A program made the translations under genes and the position numbers. The notes beneath the pieces are model-generated. The model did no database searches, had not been told where the DNA came from, and worked only from the letters and a program-made list of their open reading frames with translations. A stretch of DNA of 64,000 nt from Agelas oroides (Eukaryota > Porifera > Demospongiae > Agelasida > Agelasidae), in assembly GCA_949130485.1 (NCBI GenBank), contig OX422191.1, forward strand, positions 5,705,754-5,769,753, in the 5' to 3' direction. Positions 24,282 to 38,500 of this stretch are shown here, piece by piece; the stretch's first letter is position 1; each line of letters opens with the position of its first letter.

Positions 24282-27200
24282 CATTTAAACAGGCCTACAC
24301 GTGTGTCATAGCACGCCCTCGGAGGTTAAAACTGCTTTATCAGGATTTTCCGCACATAAACAGGCTTGCCCGAGCCTCATAGGACCTCCACAGTGGTGAA
24401 AACTGCTTTTTCGATCATCCTTGGCACTTAAACAGGACTACACGTGCTTCACAGGATCTCCTCGGAGGTTAAAACTGCTTTACCAGGATTTCCCGTACAT
24501 AAACAGGCTTGCACCAACCTCACAGGTCATTCACAATGGTGCAAACTGCTTTCTCGATCTTCTATGCCACGTTAAAAGCCTTGCACGTGCTTCACAGTAC
24601 CTCTTAGAAGGTTAAAACGGCGTTATCAGGCATTTCCCGCACATAAACAAGCTCGCACCACCCTCACAGGGCTTCCACAGCGGTGAAAACTGCTTTCTCG
24701 ATCTTCTCTGGGACTTAAACAGGCCTGTACGTGCTTCACAGTACCCCCTCGCAGGTTAAAACGGCGGGTCTTTTCTGGACATAAACAGGCTTGCACGAGC
24801 CTCACAGGACCTCCACGATGGTGAAAACAGCTTTCTGGACCGTACCTGGTACTTAAACAGGCCTACACGTGCCTCAAAGCATCTCCTCGTAGGTTAAAAC
24901 GGTGTTATCAGGTCTTACCACATATAAACAGGCTTGCACGACCCTCATACGACCTCCACAGTGGGGAAAACTGCTTTATCGATCGTCCTTGGCACTTAAT
25001 CAGGCGTCCATGTGCTTCACAGCTCCCCCTCCGGGGTTAAAACGGTGGTATCATGCCTTTCCCTCACATAAACAAGCTTGCACCAACTTGATAGGGCTTC
25101 CTCAGCGGTCAAAACTGCATTCTCGATCTACTCTGCAACTTAAACAGGCCTGTACGTGCTTCACAGTACCCCAGCAGAGGTTAAAACGGCGTTATCATGT
25201 CTTTTCCGCACATAAGCAGGATTGCACGAGCCTCACAGTACCTCCGCAATAGTGAAAACTGCTTTCTCAACCGTCCCTGGCATTTAAACAGGCCTACACG
25301 GGCTTCAAAGCATCTCCTCGGAGGTTAAAACGGTGTTGTCAGGTCATTCCCTCACATAAACATGCTTTCACGAGTATCACAGGACTTCAACAGTGGTGAA
25401 AACCGCTTTCTCGGCCGTCCCTGGCACTTAAACAGGCCTACACGTGCTTCAAAGCATCTTCTCGGAGGTTCAAACGGGTCTTTCCCGCACATAAACAGGC
25501 TTGCACGAGCATCACAGGACCTCCACAGTTCCGATTTTCTTCACCGCCCCTGGAAGTTAAAGACGTGCTACACAGTACCCCCTCGGAAGTGAAAATGGCG
25601 TTATCGGGTCTTTTACGCACATAAGCAGGATTGCATCAACTTCACAGGGCTTCAACAGTTGCTTTCTCGATCTTCTCTGGCACTTAAACTGGCCTCCACG
25701 TGTTTCACAGCTCCTCCTCCGCGGTTAAAACAGTGGTATCAAGTCTTTTCACCACATAAACAAGCTTGCACCAATCTCACATGGCCTCCACAGCGGTCAA
25801 AACTGCTTTTTCGATCTTCTCTGGCACTTAAACAGGCCTGCAAGTGCTTCACAGTACCCCCTAGGAAGTTACAACGACGTTATCAGGTCTTTCCCGCACA
25901 TAAACAGGCTTGCACGAGCCTCACAGGACTTCCACAGTGGTGAAAACTTCTTTCTACATCTTCCATGGCCTTTACACAGGCGTAAACGTGTTTCATAACA
26001 TCCCCTCGGTGGTTTAAACTGCATAATCAGGATTTCTCGCACATAAACAGGTGTGCACCAATCTCACACTGTCCCCAAAGCGGTGAAAACTGCTTTCTCG
26101 ATCTTCTCTGGCACTTGAACAGGCTTGAACGTGCTTCACAGCACACAATCGGAGGTTAAAACGGCTTTTTCAAGTCTTTCCCGCACATAAACAGGTTTGA
26201 ACGCGTGTCACACGACCTCCACAGTGGCGAAAACTGCTTTCTCGACCGTCCCTGGCAGTTAAAGAGGACTGCACGTGCTTCACAGTATCCCCTCGGAAGT
26301 GAAAACGGCGTTATCAGGTCCTTTCCGCACATAAACAGGCTTGCATCACCTTCACAGGACTTCCACAGTTGCTTTCTCCATATTCTTTGGCATTTAAACC
26401 GGCATCCTCGTGCTTCACAGCTCCTCCTCCGTGGTTAAAACAGTGGTATCAGGTCTTTCTAGGACATAAACAAGCTTACACCAACCTCACATGGCTTCCA
26501 CAAAGGACAAAACTGCTTTCGCAATCTTCTCTGGCTCTTAAACAGGCCTGTACGTTCTTCACAGTAACCCCTCGGAGGTTAAAACGGCGTTATCAGGTCT
26601 TTCCCGCACATAAACAAGCTTGCACCAACCTCACCGGGTCAAATTCTCTTGCACTTAAACAGGCCTGTTCGTGCTTCACAGTACCCCCTCGGAGTTTAAA
26701 ACGGCGTTATGATTTCTTTCCCGCACATAAACAAGTTCGCAGCAACCTCACAGGACTTACACAGCAGTGCAAACTGCTTTCTTAATTTCTCTGGCACTTA
26801 AACAGGCCGGTACGTGCTTCACAGTACCCGATCGGAGGTTAAAACGGCGTAATCAGGTCTTTCCCGCACATAAACAAGCTTGCACCAGTCTCACAGGGCT
26901 TCCACAGTGGTGAAAACTGCTTTCTCGATCTTCTCAGGCACTTAAACAGGCCTGCACGTGCATTACAGTACCCACTCGGGTGTTAAAACGGCGTTATCAG
27001 GTCTTTCCCGCACATAAACAGGCTTGCACGAACATCACAGTACCTCCGCAGTGGTGAAAACTGCTTTCTTCACCGTCCCTGGCACTTAAAAGAGGCCTAC
27101 ACGGGGTTCAAAGCATCTTCTCGGAGGTTAAAACAGTATTGTTTGGTCTTTCGCGCACATAAACAAGCTTGAACGAGTATCACAGGACTTCCACTGTGGT

Positions 27201-29175
27201 GAAAATTGCTTTCTCCACCGTCACTGGCACTTAAACAGGCCTACACGTGCTTCATAGCACGCCCTCTGAGGTTAAAACTGCTTTATCATGATTTCCCGCA
27301 CATAAACAGACTTTCACGAGCCTCACACGACCTCAACAGTGCCGATTTTCTCCACCGTCCCTGGCAGTTAAAGATGTGCTTCACAGTACACCTTCGGAAG
27401 TGAAAACGGCGTTATCAGGTCTTTTACGCACATAAGCAGGCTTGCATCAACTTCACAGGGCTTCCACAGTTGCTTTCTTAATTTTCTCTGGCACTTAGAC
27501 CGGCCTCCACGTGTTTCACAGCTCCTCCTCCGCGGTTAAAACAGTGGTATCAGGTCTTTTCAGCATATAAACAAGCTTGCACCAACCTCACAGGGCTTCC
27601 ACAGCGGTCAAAACTGCTTTTTCGATCTTCTCTGGCACTTAAACAGGCCTACACGAGCTTCACAGTACCCCCTCGGAAGTGACAACGGCGTTATCAGGTC
27701 TTTCACGCACATAAACAGGCTTGCACGAGCCTCACAGGACCTCCACGATGGTGAAAACAGCTTTCTCGACCGTCCCTGGGAACAGGCCTACACGTGCCTC
27801 AAAGCATCTCCTCGGAGGTTAAAACAGTGTTATCAGGTCTTTCCCGCACATAAACAGGCTTGCACCAACCTCAAAGGGCCTCCACAGTGATCAAAACTGC
27901 TTTCTCGATCGTTCCTGTCACTTAAACAGGGCTGCGCGTGCTTCACAGCACCACTTCCGAGGTTAAAACGGTGGTATCAGGCCTTTCCCGCATATAAACA
28001 GGATTGCACGAGCCTCACACGACCTCCACAGTGTCGAAAACTGCTTTCTAGACCGTCCCTGGCAGTTAAAGAGGCCTGCACGTGCTTCACAGTACCTCCT
28101 CGGAAGTGAAAACGGGTCTTTTCCGCACATAAGCAGGCTTGCATCAACTTCACAGGGCTTCCACAGTTGCTTTCTCGATCTTCTCTGGCACTTAAACCGG
28201 CCTCCACGTGCTCCACAGCTCCTCCTCCGCGGTTAAAACAGTGGTATCAGGTCTTTCCAGCACATAAACAGGCTTGCAAGAGCCTCACAGGGCCTCCACA
28301 GCGGTCAAAAGTGCTTTCTCGATCTTCTCTGGCACTTAAACAGGCCTGTACGTGCTTCACAGTACCTCCTCGGAGGTTAAAACGGCGTTATCATGCCTTT
28401 ACCGGACATAAACAGGCTTGCACGAGCCTCCCAGGACCTCCACGATGGTGAAAACAGCTTTCTCCACCGTCCCTGGGAACAGGCCTACACGTGCCTCAAA
28501 GCATCTCCTCGGAGGTTAAAACGGTGTTATCAGGTCTTTCCCGCACATAAACAGGCTTGCACGACCCTCATACGACCTCAACAGTGGGGAAAACTGCTTT
28601 CTCGATCGTCCCTGGCACTTAATCAGGCGTCCATGTGCTTCATATATCCCCTTCAGGGGTTAAAACGGTGGTATCAGGCCTTTCCCGCACATAAACAAAA
28701 ATGCACCAACCTCATAGGGCTTCCACAGCGGTCAAAACTGCATTCTCGATCTACTCTGACACTTAAACAGACCTGTACGTGCTTCACAGTACTCCAGCAG
28801 AGGTTAAAACGGCGTTATCATGTCTTTTGCGCACACAAGCAGGCTTGCACGAGCCTCACATTACCTCCGCAGTGGTGAAAACTGCTTTCTTCACCGTCCC
28901 TGGAACTTAAAAAGGGCTACACGGGCCTCAAAGCATCTCCCCGGATGTTCAAACGGTGTTGTCAGGTCTTTGCCGCACATAAACATGCTTGCACGAGTAT
29001 CACAGGACTTTAACAGTGGTGAAAACTTCTTTCTAGACCGTCCCTGGCACTTAAACAGGCCTACACGTGATTCACCGTAGCCCCTAGGTGGTTAAAACGG
29101 CGTTATCAGGTTTTTCCCGAACATAAACAGGCTTCCACCAGCCATACAGGGCCTCCACAACAGTGAAAACTGCTT
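24282..29175 (+). repeat. Satellite array, right domain segment (forward)
   Basis: These are typical right-domain units. Markers include the unit with AATCAGGCGTCCATGTGC and CCCTCCGGGG (near 25001) and a shortened unit with CTCACCGGGTCAA (near 26637). A GTCCCTGGGAACAGGCC form lacking CACTTA lies near 27773 and 28469. CGATTTTCTCCACCGTCC or its close variants also occur (about 25530, 27340). The forward array ends at TGAAAACTGCTT (29175), where the first recurrent inverted block starts. There are no genes. Confidence 0.95.
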
Positions 29176-29574
29176 GAGGTCCTGTGAGGCTCGTGCAAGC
29201 CTGTTTATGTGCGCAAAAGACCTGATAACGCCGCTTTAACATCCGAAGAGGTGCTGTGAAGCACGTGCAAGGCTGTTAAATGCCAGAGAAGATCAGTTTT
29301 CTCCACTGTGGAGGCCCTGCGATGTTGGTGCAAGCCTGTTTATGGGCGGGAAAGTCATGATAACGCCGTTTTAACATCCGAGTGGGTACTGTGATGCACG
29401 TGCAGGCCTGTTTAAGTGCCAGAGAAGATCGAGAAAGCACTTTTCACCACTGTGGAAGTCCTGTGAGGTTGGTGCAAGCCTGTTTACGTGCGGAAAAGAC
29501 CTGATAACGCCGTTTTAACCTCCGAGGAGGTACTGTGAAGCTCGTACAGGCCTGTTTATGTGGCAGAGAAGATC
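29176..29574 (-). repeat. Recurrent inverted satellite block, copy 1 of 3
   Basis: After forward ACTGCTT the array switches to reverse orientation (GAGGTCCTGTGAGGCTCG). It runs about 2.75 units and returns to forward at GATC/CTCCACAGTGGGG. Compared with the other two copies it lacks 8 bp (AAGAAAAC) inside, near 29294. The breakpoints are the same in all three copies. Confidence 0.92.
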
Positions 29575-32500
29575 CTCCACAGTGGGGAAAACTGTTTTCT
29601 CGATCGTCCCTGGCTCTTAATCAGGCGTCCATGTGCTTCACAGCACCCACTCCGAGGTACTTCACATGATCTCCTCGGAGGTTAAAACGGCTTTACCCCA
29701 ATTTTCCGCACATAACATGCTTGCACTTAGCTCACACAGCCTCCACAGAGGTGAAAACTGCTTTGTCGATCGTCCCAGGCACTTAAACATGTCTCCACGC
29801 GCTTCACAGCACTTCCTCGGAGGTTAAAACGGCGTTATCAGGTCTTTCCCGCACATAAACTGGCTTGCACCAACCTCACAGGGCATCCACGACGGTGCAA
29901 ACTGCTTTCCCGATCTTCTCTGCCACGTTAAAAGCCCTGCACGTGCTTCACAGTACCTCTTAGAAGGTTAAAACGGCGTTATCAGGTCTTTCCCGGACAT
30001 AAACAAGCTCGCACCACCCGCCTCCACAGCGGTGAAAACTGTTTTCTCGATCTTCCCTGGCACTTAAACAGACCTATATGTGCTCCACAGTACCCATTCG
30101 GAGGTTAAAACTGCGTTATCATGTCCTTTCCGGACATAAACAGGTTTGCACGAGACTCACAGGACCTCCACGATGGTGAAAACAGCTTTCTCGACCGTCC
30201 CTGGTACTTAAACAGGCCTACACGTGCCTCAAAGCATCGCCTCGGAGGTTAAAACGGTGTTACCAGGTCTTTCCCGCATATAAACAGGCTAGCACGAGCC
30301 TCATACAACCTCCACAGTGGGGAAAACTGCCTTCTCGATCGTCCCTGGCACTTAATCAGGCGTCCATGTGCTTCACAGCTCCCCCTCCGGGGTTAAAACG
30401 GTGGTATCAGGCCTTTCCCGCTCATAAACAAGCTTGCACCAACCTCATAGGGCTTCCACAGCGGTCAAAACTGCATTCTCGATCTACTCTGGCACTTAAA
30501 CAGGCCTGTACGTGCTTCACAGTACTCCAGCAGAGGTTAAAACAGTGTTATCATGACATTTCCGCACATAAGCAGGTTTGCACAAGCCTCACAGTACCTC
30601 AGCAGTGGTGAAAACTGCTTTCTCGACCGTCCCTGGCACTTAAACAGGCCTACACGGGCTTCAATGCATCTCCTCGGAGGTTAAAACGGTGTTGTCAGGT
30701 CTCTTCCGCACATAAACAAGCTTTCACGAGTATCACAGGACTTCAACAATGGTGAAAACTGCTTTCTCGACGTCCCTGGCACTTAAACAGGCCTACACGT
30801 GCTTCAAAGCATCTCCTCGGAGGTTCAAACGGGTCTTTCCCGCAAATAAACAGGCTTGCACGAGCCTCACACGACCTCCACAGTGCCGATTTTCTCCACC
30901 GTTCCTGGCAGTTAAAGACGTGCTTCACAGTAACCCCTCGGAATTGAAAACGGCGTTATCTGGTCCTTTACGCACATAAGCAAGCTTGCATCAACTTCAC
31001 AGGGCTTCAACAGTTGCTTTCTCGATCTTCTCTGGCACTTAAACCGGCGTCCACGTGTTTCACAGCTCCTCCTCCGCGGTTGAAACAGCGGTATCAGGGC
31101 TTTTCACCATATAAACAAGCTTGAACCAACCTCACAGGGCCTCCACAGCGGTCAAAACTGCTTTCTCGATCTTCTCTGGCATTTAAACAGGCCTGCACGT
31201 GCTTCACAGTACCCCCTCGGAAGTGACAACGCCGTTATCAGGTCTTTCCCGCACATAAACAGGCTTGCACGAGCCTCACAGGACTTCCACAGTGGTGAAA
31301 ACTTCTTTCTACATCTCCCATGGCCTTTACACAGGCGTAAACGTGTTTCATAACATCCCCTCGGTGGTTTAAACTGCATAATCAGGATTTCTCGCACATA
31401 AACAGGTGTGCACCAATCTCACACGGCCCCCAAAGCGGTGAAAACTGCTTTCTCGATCATCCCTGGCACTTAAACAGGCCTACACGTGCCTCAAAGCATC
31501 TCCTCGGAGGTTAAAACTGTGTTATCAGGCCTTTCCCGCACATAAACAGGTTTGCACGAGCGTCACACGACCTCCACAGTGGCGAAAACTGCTTTCTCGA
31601 CCGTCCCTGGTAGTTAAAGAGGACTGCACGTGCTTCACAGTACCCCCTCGGATGTGAAAACGGCGTTATCAGGTCCTTTCCGCACATAAACAGGCTTGCA
31701 TCACCTTCACAGGACTTCCACAGTTGCTTTCTCGATATTCTTTGGCATTTAAACCGGCACCCTCGTGCTTCACTGCTCCTCCTACGAGGTTAAAACAGTG
31801 GTATCAGGTCTTTCCAGGACATAAACAAGCTTGCACCCACCTCACAGGGCTTCCACAGCGGACAAAACTGCTTTCTCAATCTTCTCTGGCTCTTAAACAG
31901 GCCTGTACGTGCTTCACAGTACCCCTCGGAGGTTAAAACGGCGTTATCAGGTCTTTCCCGCACATAAACAAGCTTGAACCAACCTCACAGGGTCAATTTC
32001 TCTTGCACTTAAACAGGCTTGTACGTGCTTCACAGTACCCCTCGGAGGTTAAAACGGCGTTATCAGGTCTTTCCCGCACATAAACATGCTTGCAGCAACC
32101 TCACAGGACTTACACAGCAGTGCAAACTGCTTTCTCGATCTTCTCTGGCACTTCTGTACGTGCTTCACAGCACCTACTCAGGCGTTAAAACGGCGTTATC
32201 AAGTCTTTCTCGCACATAAACAGGCTTGCACGAGCATCACAGGACTTCAACAGTGGTGAAAACTGCTTTCTCGATCGTCCCTGGCACTGAAAGAGGCCTC
32301 CACGTGCTCCACCGTGGCCCCTAGGTGGTTAAAACGGCGTTATCAGGTTTTTCCCGCACATAAACAGGTTTCCACCAACCATTCAGGGCCGCCACAGCGT
32401 CGAAAACTGCTTTCTCGATCTTCTCTGCCACATAAACAGGCCTGCACGTGCCTTACAGTACCTCCTCGGAGGTTAAAACGGCGTTATCAGGTCTTTTCCG

Positions 32501-33235
32501 TATATAAAAGGGGTTTCACCGACCTCACAGGGCTTCCACAGTGGTGAAAACTGCTTTCTCGATCTTCTCTGGCACTTAAACAGGCCTGCACGTGCATTAC
32601 AGTACCCACTCGGGTGTTAAAACGGCGTTATCAGGATTTCCCGCACATAAACAGACTTGTACGAGCCTCACAGCACCTTCACAGTGGTGAAAACTGCTTT
32701 CTCGACCGTCCGTTGCACTTAAACAGGCCTACACGTGTTTCAAAGCATCTCCTCGGAGGTTCAAACAGGTCTTTCCCGCACATAAACAGGCTTGCATGAG
32801 CCTCACACGACCTCCACAGTGCCGATTTTCTCCACCGTCCCTGGCAGTTAAAGACGTGCTTCACAGTACCCCCTCGGAAGTGAAAACGGCGTTATCAGGT
32901 CTTTTACGCACATAGGCAGGCTTGCATCAACTTCACAGGGCTTCCACAGTTGCTTTCTCGATCTTCTCTGGCATTTAGACCGACCTCCACGTGCTTCTCA
33001 GCTCCTCCACCGCGGTTAAAACAGTGGTATCAGGACTTTTCAGCATATAAACAAGTTTGCACCAACCTCACAGGGCCTACAGAGCGGTCAAAACTGCTTT
33101 TTCGATCTTCTCTGGCACTTAAACAGGCCTACACGTGCTTCACAGTACCACCTCGGAAGTGACAACGGCGTTATCAGGTCTTCCCGCACATAAACAGGCT
33201 TGCATGAGCCTCACAGGACTTCAACAAGTGTGGTT
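29575..33235 (+). repeat. Satellite array, right domain segment (forward)
   Basis: It starts with the distinctive unit CTCCACAGTGGGG, then TAATCAGGCGTCCATG, and a shortened stretch with GAGGTACTTCACATGATC. Bases about 29070-32130 match about 43948-47024 in the same order (offset 14,878 rising to about 14,895 bp). The segment also carries a GTCAATTTCTCTTGCAC deletion unit near 31990. It ends at the second 178-bp insert. There are no genes. Confidence 0.93.
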
Positions 33236-33404
33236 TGAAAGTATACATTTTGTGCTGCAAGCAACAGGCACTAAGTGAAGACTAGAATCAAGGTTAGACT
33301 TTGCTGCATAATGACTGACCGATTGTGTTCCTATTCATGATTCAATGTGCACGGATACTCAGTAGAGACAATAAATCAATTGTGCACTGTCTGAGTTGAA
33401 TCAC
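33236..33404. repeat. 178-bp-type insert, copy 2 of 6 (most diverged)
   Basis: It is the same insert as at 23715, starting AGTGTGGTTTGAAAG and ending GTTGAATCACC. It differs from the others at several sites, for example CAGGCACTAAG, TGCTGCATAATG, GATACTCAG and AATCAATTGTGCACTG. It is followed by a unit order unlike that after copies 4-6. It is either an older copy or one separated by later recombination. Confidence 0.9.
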
Positions 33405-35098
33405 CTGGTGAAAACTGCTATCTCGATCGTCTATGGTACTTAAACAGGCCTACACGTGCTTCAAAGCATCTCCTCGGAGGTTCAAACGGGTCTTTCACGC
33501 ACATAAACGACTTGCACGAGCCTCACACGATATCCACAGTGCCGATTTTCTCTACCGTCCCTGGCAGTTAAAGACGTGCTTCACAGTACCCCCTCGGAAG
33601 TGAAAACGGCGTTATCAAGTCTTTTACGCACATAAGCAGGCTTGCATCAACTTCACAGGGCTTCCACAGTTGCTTTCTCTATCTTCTCTGGCACTTAAAC
33701 CGGCGTCCACGTGTTTCACAGCTCCTCCTCCGCGGTTCAAACAGTGGTATCAGGTCTTTACAGCATATAAACAAGTTTGCACCAACCTCACAGGGCCTAC
33801 AGAGCAGTCAAAACTGCTTTTACGATCTTCTCTGGCACTTAAACGCCTGCACGTGCTTCACAGTACCCCCTCGGAAGTGACAACGGCGTTATCAGGTCTT
33901 TCCCGCACATAAACAGGCTTGCACGAGCCTCATAGGACTTCCACAGTGGTGAAAACTTCTTTCTGCATCTCCCCTGGCCTTTACGCAGGCGTAAACGTGC
34001 CTCACAACATCCCCTCGGTGGTTTAAACTGCCTAATCAGGATTTCTCGCAAATAAACAGGTTTGCACCAATCTCACACGGCCCCCAAAGCGGTGCTTTCT
34101 CGATCTTCTCTGGCTCTTGAACAGGCTTGAACGTGCTTCACAGCACACAATCGGAAGTTAAAACGGCTTTGTCAAGTCCTTCCCGCACATAAACAGGTTT
34201 GCACGAGCCGCACAGGACCTCCACAGTGGTGAAAACTGCTTTCTCGACCGTCCCTGGCACTTAAACAGGCCTACACATGCCTCAAAGCATCTCCACGGAG
34301 GTTAAAACTGTGTTATCAGGTCTTTCCCGCACATAAACAGGCTTGCACGAGCGTCACACGACCTCCACAGTGGAGAAAACTGCTTTCTCAACCGTCCCTG
34401 GCAGTTGAAGAGGACTGCACGTGCTTCACAGTACCCCCTCGGAAGTGAAAACAGCGTTATCAGGTCTTTTCCGCACATAAACAGGCTTGCATCAACTTTA
34501 CAGGGCTTCCACAGTTGCTTTCTCGATATTCTTTGGCACTTAAACCGGCATCCTCGTGCTTCACAGCTCCTCTTCCGAGATTAAAACAGTGGTATCAGGT
34601 CTTTCCAGGACATAAACAAGCTGGCACCAACCTCACAGGGCTCCCACAGGGGATAAAACTGCTTTCTCAATCTTCTCTGGCTCTTAAACAGGCCTGTACG
34701 TGCTTCACAGTACCCCCCGCAGGAGGTTAAAACTGCGTTATCAGGTCTTTCCCGCACATAAACAAGTTTGCACCAACCTCACAGAGCTTCCACAGCGGTC
34801 AAAAGTGCTTTCTGGACCTTCCCTGGCACTTAAACAGGCCTGTACGTGCTTCACAGCACCTACTCAGGCGTTAAAACGGCGTTATCAGGTCTTTCTCGCA
34901 CATAAACAGGCTTGCACGAGCATCACAGGACTTCAACAGTGGTGAAAACTGCTTTCTCGATCGTCCCTGGCACTGAAAGAGGCCTCCACGTGCTTCACCG
35001 TAGCCCCTAGGTGGTTAAAACGGCGTTATCAGGTTTTTCCCGAACATAAACAGGCTTCCACCAGCCATACAGGGCCTCCACAGCAGTGAAAACTGCTT
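33405..35098 (+). repeat. Satellite array, right domain segment (forward)
   Basis: Forward units run between the second insert and the second inverted block. Notable variants are CGATTTTCTCTACCGTCC (near 33541), a unit missing several bases at CACTTAAACGCCTGC (near 33836), and CCCCCAAAGCGGTGCTTTC lacking GAAAACT (near 34082). The last unit before the inversion is the GAAAGAGGCCTCC / GTAGCCCCTAGGTGG type. There are no genes. Confidence 0.94.
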
Positions 35099-35505
35099 GA
35101 GGTCCTGTGAGGCTCGTGCAAGCCTGTTTATGTGCGCAAAAGACCTGATAACGCCGCTTTAACATCCGAAGAGGTGCTGTGAAGCACGTGCAGGGCTGTT
35201 AAATGCCAGAGAAGATCAAGAAAACAGTTTTCTCCACTGTGGAGGCCCTGTGATGTTGGTGCAAGCCTGTTTATGTGCGGGAAAGTCCTGATAACGCCGT
35301 TTTAACATCCGAGTGGGTACTGTGATGCACGTGCAGGCCTGTTTAAGTGCCAGAGAAGATCGAGAAAGCACTTTTCACCACTGTGGAAGCCCTGTGAGGT
35401 TGGTGCAAGCCTGTTTACGTGCGGAAAAGACCCGATAACGCCGTTTTAACCTCCGAGGAGGTACTGTGAAGCACGTGCAGGACTGTTCATGTGGCAGAGA
35501 AGATC
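35099..35505 (-). repeat. Recurrent inverted satellite block, copy 2 of 3
   Basis: The reverse-oriented block has the same left junction (ACTGCTT/GAGGTCC) and right junction (GATC/CTCCACAGTGGGG) as copies 1 and 3. It is 407 bp and contains the AAGATCAAGAAAACAG stretch missing in copy 1. Confidence 0.92.
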
Positions 35506-38500
35506 CTCCACAGTGGGGAAAACTGTTTTCTCGATCGTCCCTGGCTCTTAATCAGGCGTCCATGTGCTTCACAGCACCCACTCGAGGTACTTCACATGAT
35601 CTCCTCGGAGGTTAAAACGGCTTTACCCCAATTTTCCGCACATAACATGCTTGCACTTAGCTCACACAGCCTCCACAGAGGTGAAAACTGATTTGTTGAT
35701 CGTCCCAGGCACTTAAACATGTCTCCACGCGCTTCACAGCACTTCCTCGGAGGTTAAAACGGCGTTATCAGGTCTTTCCCGCACATAAACTGGCTTGCAC
35801 CAACCTCACAGGGCATCCACGACGGTGCAAACTGCTTTCTCGATCTTCTCTGCCACGTTAAAAGCCCTGCACGTGCTTCACAGTACCTCTTAGAAGGTTA
35901 AAACGGCGTTATCAGGCCTTTCCCGGACCGACACAGTGGGGAAAACTGCTTTCTCGATCGTCCCTGGCACTTAATCAGGCGTCCATGTGCTTCACAGCTC
36001 CCCCTCCGGGTTAAAACGGTGGTATCAGGATTTTTCACCATATAAACAAGCTTGAACCAACCTCACAGGGCCTCCACAGCGGTCAAAACTGCTTTCTCGA
36101 TCTTCGCTGGCACTTAAACAGGCCTGCACGTGCTTCACAGTACCCCCTCGGAAGTGACAACGCCGTTATCAGGTCTTTCCCGCACTTAAACAGGCTTGCA
36201 CGAGCTTCACAGGACTTCCACAGTGGTGAAAACTTCTTTCTCGACCGTCCCTGGTACTTAAACAGGCCTACACGTGCCTCAAAGCATCTCCTCGGAGGTT
36301 AAAACGGTGTTGCCAGGTCCTTCCCGCTTATAAACAGCTTGCACGAGCCTCATACAACCTACACAGTGGGGAAAACTGCTTTCTCGATCGTCCCTGGCAC
36401 TTAATCAGGCGTCCATGTGCTTCACAGCTCCCCCTCCGGGGTTAAAACGGCGGTATCAGGCCTTTCCTGCACATAAACAAGCTTGCACCAACTTGATAGG
36501 GCTTCCACAGCGGTCAAAACTGCATTCTCGATCTACTCTGGCACTTAAACAGGCCTGTACGTGCTTCACAGTGCCCCAGGAGAGGTTAAAACGGCGTTTT
36601 CATGACTTTTCCGCACATAAGCAGGCTTGCACAAGCCTCACAGTACCTCCGCAGTGGTGAAAACTGCTTTCTCGACCCTTTTCAGGCCTACACGGGCTTC
36701 AAAGCATCTCCTCGGAGGTTAAAACGGTGTTGTCAGGTCATTCCAGCACAGAAAGAAGCTTGCACGAGTATCACAGGACTTCAACAAAGGTCAAAACTGC
36801 TTTCTCGACCGTCCCTGGCACTTAAACAGGCCTATACGTGCTTCACAGTACCCACTCGGAGGTTAAAACGGTGTTATGAGGACATTCCCGCATATAAACA
36901 GGCTTGCACGAGCCTCATACGACATCCACAGTGGGGAAAACTCCTTTCTCGATTCTCCCTGGCACTTAATCAGGCGTCCATGTGCTTCACAGCAACCCCT
37001 CCGGGGTTAAAACGGTGGTATCAGGCCTTTCCCGCACATAAACAAGCTTGCACCAACTTGATAGGGCTTCTACAGCGGTCAAAACTGCATTCTCAATCTA
37101 CTCTGGCACTTAAACAGGCCTGTACGTGCTTCACAGTACTCAAGCAGAGGTTAAAACGGCGTTATCATGACATTTCCGCACATAACCAGGCTTGCACAAG
37201 CCTCACAGTACCACCGCAGTGGTGAAAACTGCTTTCTCGACCGTCCCTGGCACTTAAACAGGCCTACACGGGCTTCAAAGTATCTCCTCGGAGGTTAAAA
37301 CGGTGTTGTCAGGTCGTTTCCGCACATAAACAAGCTTTCACGAGTATCACAGGACTTCAACAATGGTGAAAACTGCTTTCTCGACGTCCCTGGCACTTAA
37401 ACAGGCCTACACGTGCTTCAAAGCATCTCCTCGGAGGTTCAAACGGGTCTTTCCCGCACATAAACTGGCTTGCACGAGCCTCACACGACCTCCACAGTGC
37501 CGATTTTCTCCACCGTCCCTGGCAGTTAAAGACGTGCTTCACAGTAACCCCTCGGAATTGAAAACGACGTTATCTGGTCCTTTACGCACATAAGCAAGCT
37601 TGCATCAACTTCAAAGGGCTTCAACAGTTGCTTTCTCGATCTTCTCTGGCACTTAAACCGGCGTCCACGTGTTTCACAGCTCCTCCTCCGCGGTTGAAAC
37701 AGTGGTATCAGGTCTTTTCACCATATAAACAAGCTTGAACCAACCTCACAGGGCCTCCACAGCGGTCAAAACTGCTTTCTCGATCTTCTCTGGCACTTAA
37801 ACAGGCCTGCACGTGCTTCACAGTACCCCCTCGGAAGTGACAACGCCGTTATCAGGTCTTTCCCGCACATAAACAGGCTTGCACGAGCCTCACAGGACTT
37901 CCACAGTATTTAAAAATCTTTCTACATCTCCCGTGGCCTTTACACAGGCGTAAACGTGTTTCATAACATCACCTCGGTGGTTTAAACTGCATAATCAGGA
38001 TTTCTCGCACATAAACAGGTGTGCACCAATCTCACACGGCCCCCAAAGCGGTGAAAACTGCTTTCTCGATCTTCTCTGGCACTTGAACAGGCTTGAACGT
38101 GCTTCACAGCACACAATCGGAGGTTAAAACGGCTTTTTCAAGTCTTTCCCGCACATAAACAGGTTTGCACGAGCCTCACAGGACCTCCACAGTGGTGAAA
38201 ACTGCTTTGTCTATCGTCCCTGGCACTGAAAGAGGCCTCCACGTGCTTCACCGTAGCCCCTAGGTGGTTAAAACGGCGTTATCAGTTTTTTCCCGCACAT
38301 AAACAGGTTTCCACCAACCATTCAGGGCCTCCACAACGGCGAAAACTGCTTTCTCGATCTTCTCTGCCACATAAACAGGCCTTCACGTGCCTCACAGTAC
38401 CTCCTCGGAGGTTAAAACGGCGTTATCAGGTCTTTTCCGCACATAAACAGGGTTTCACCGACCTCACAGGGCTTTCACAGTGGTGAAAACTGCTTTCTCG

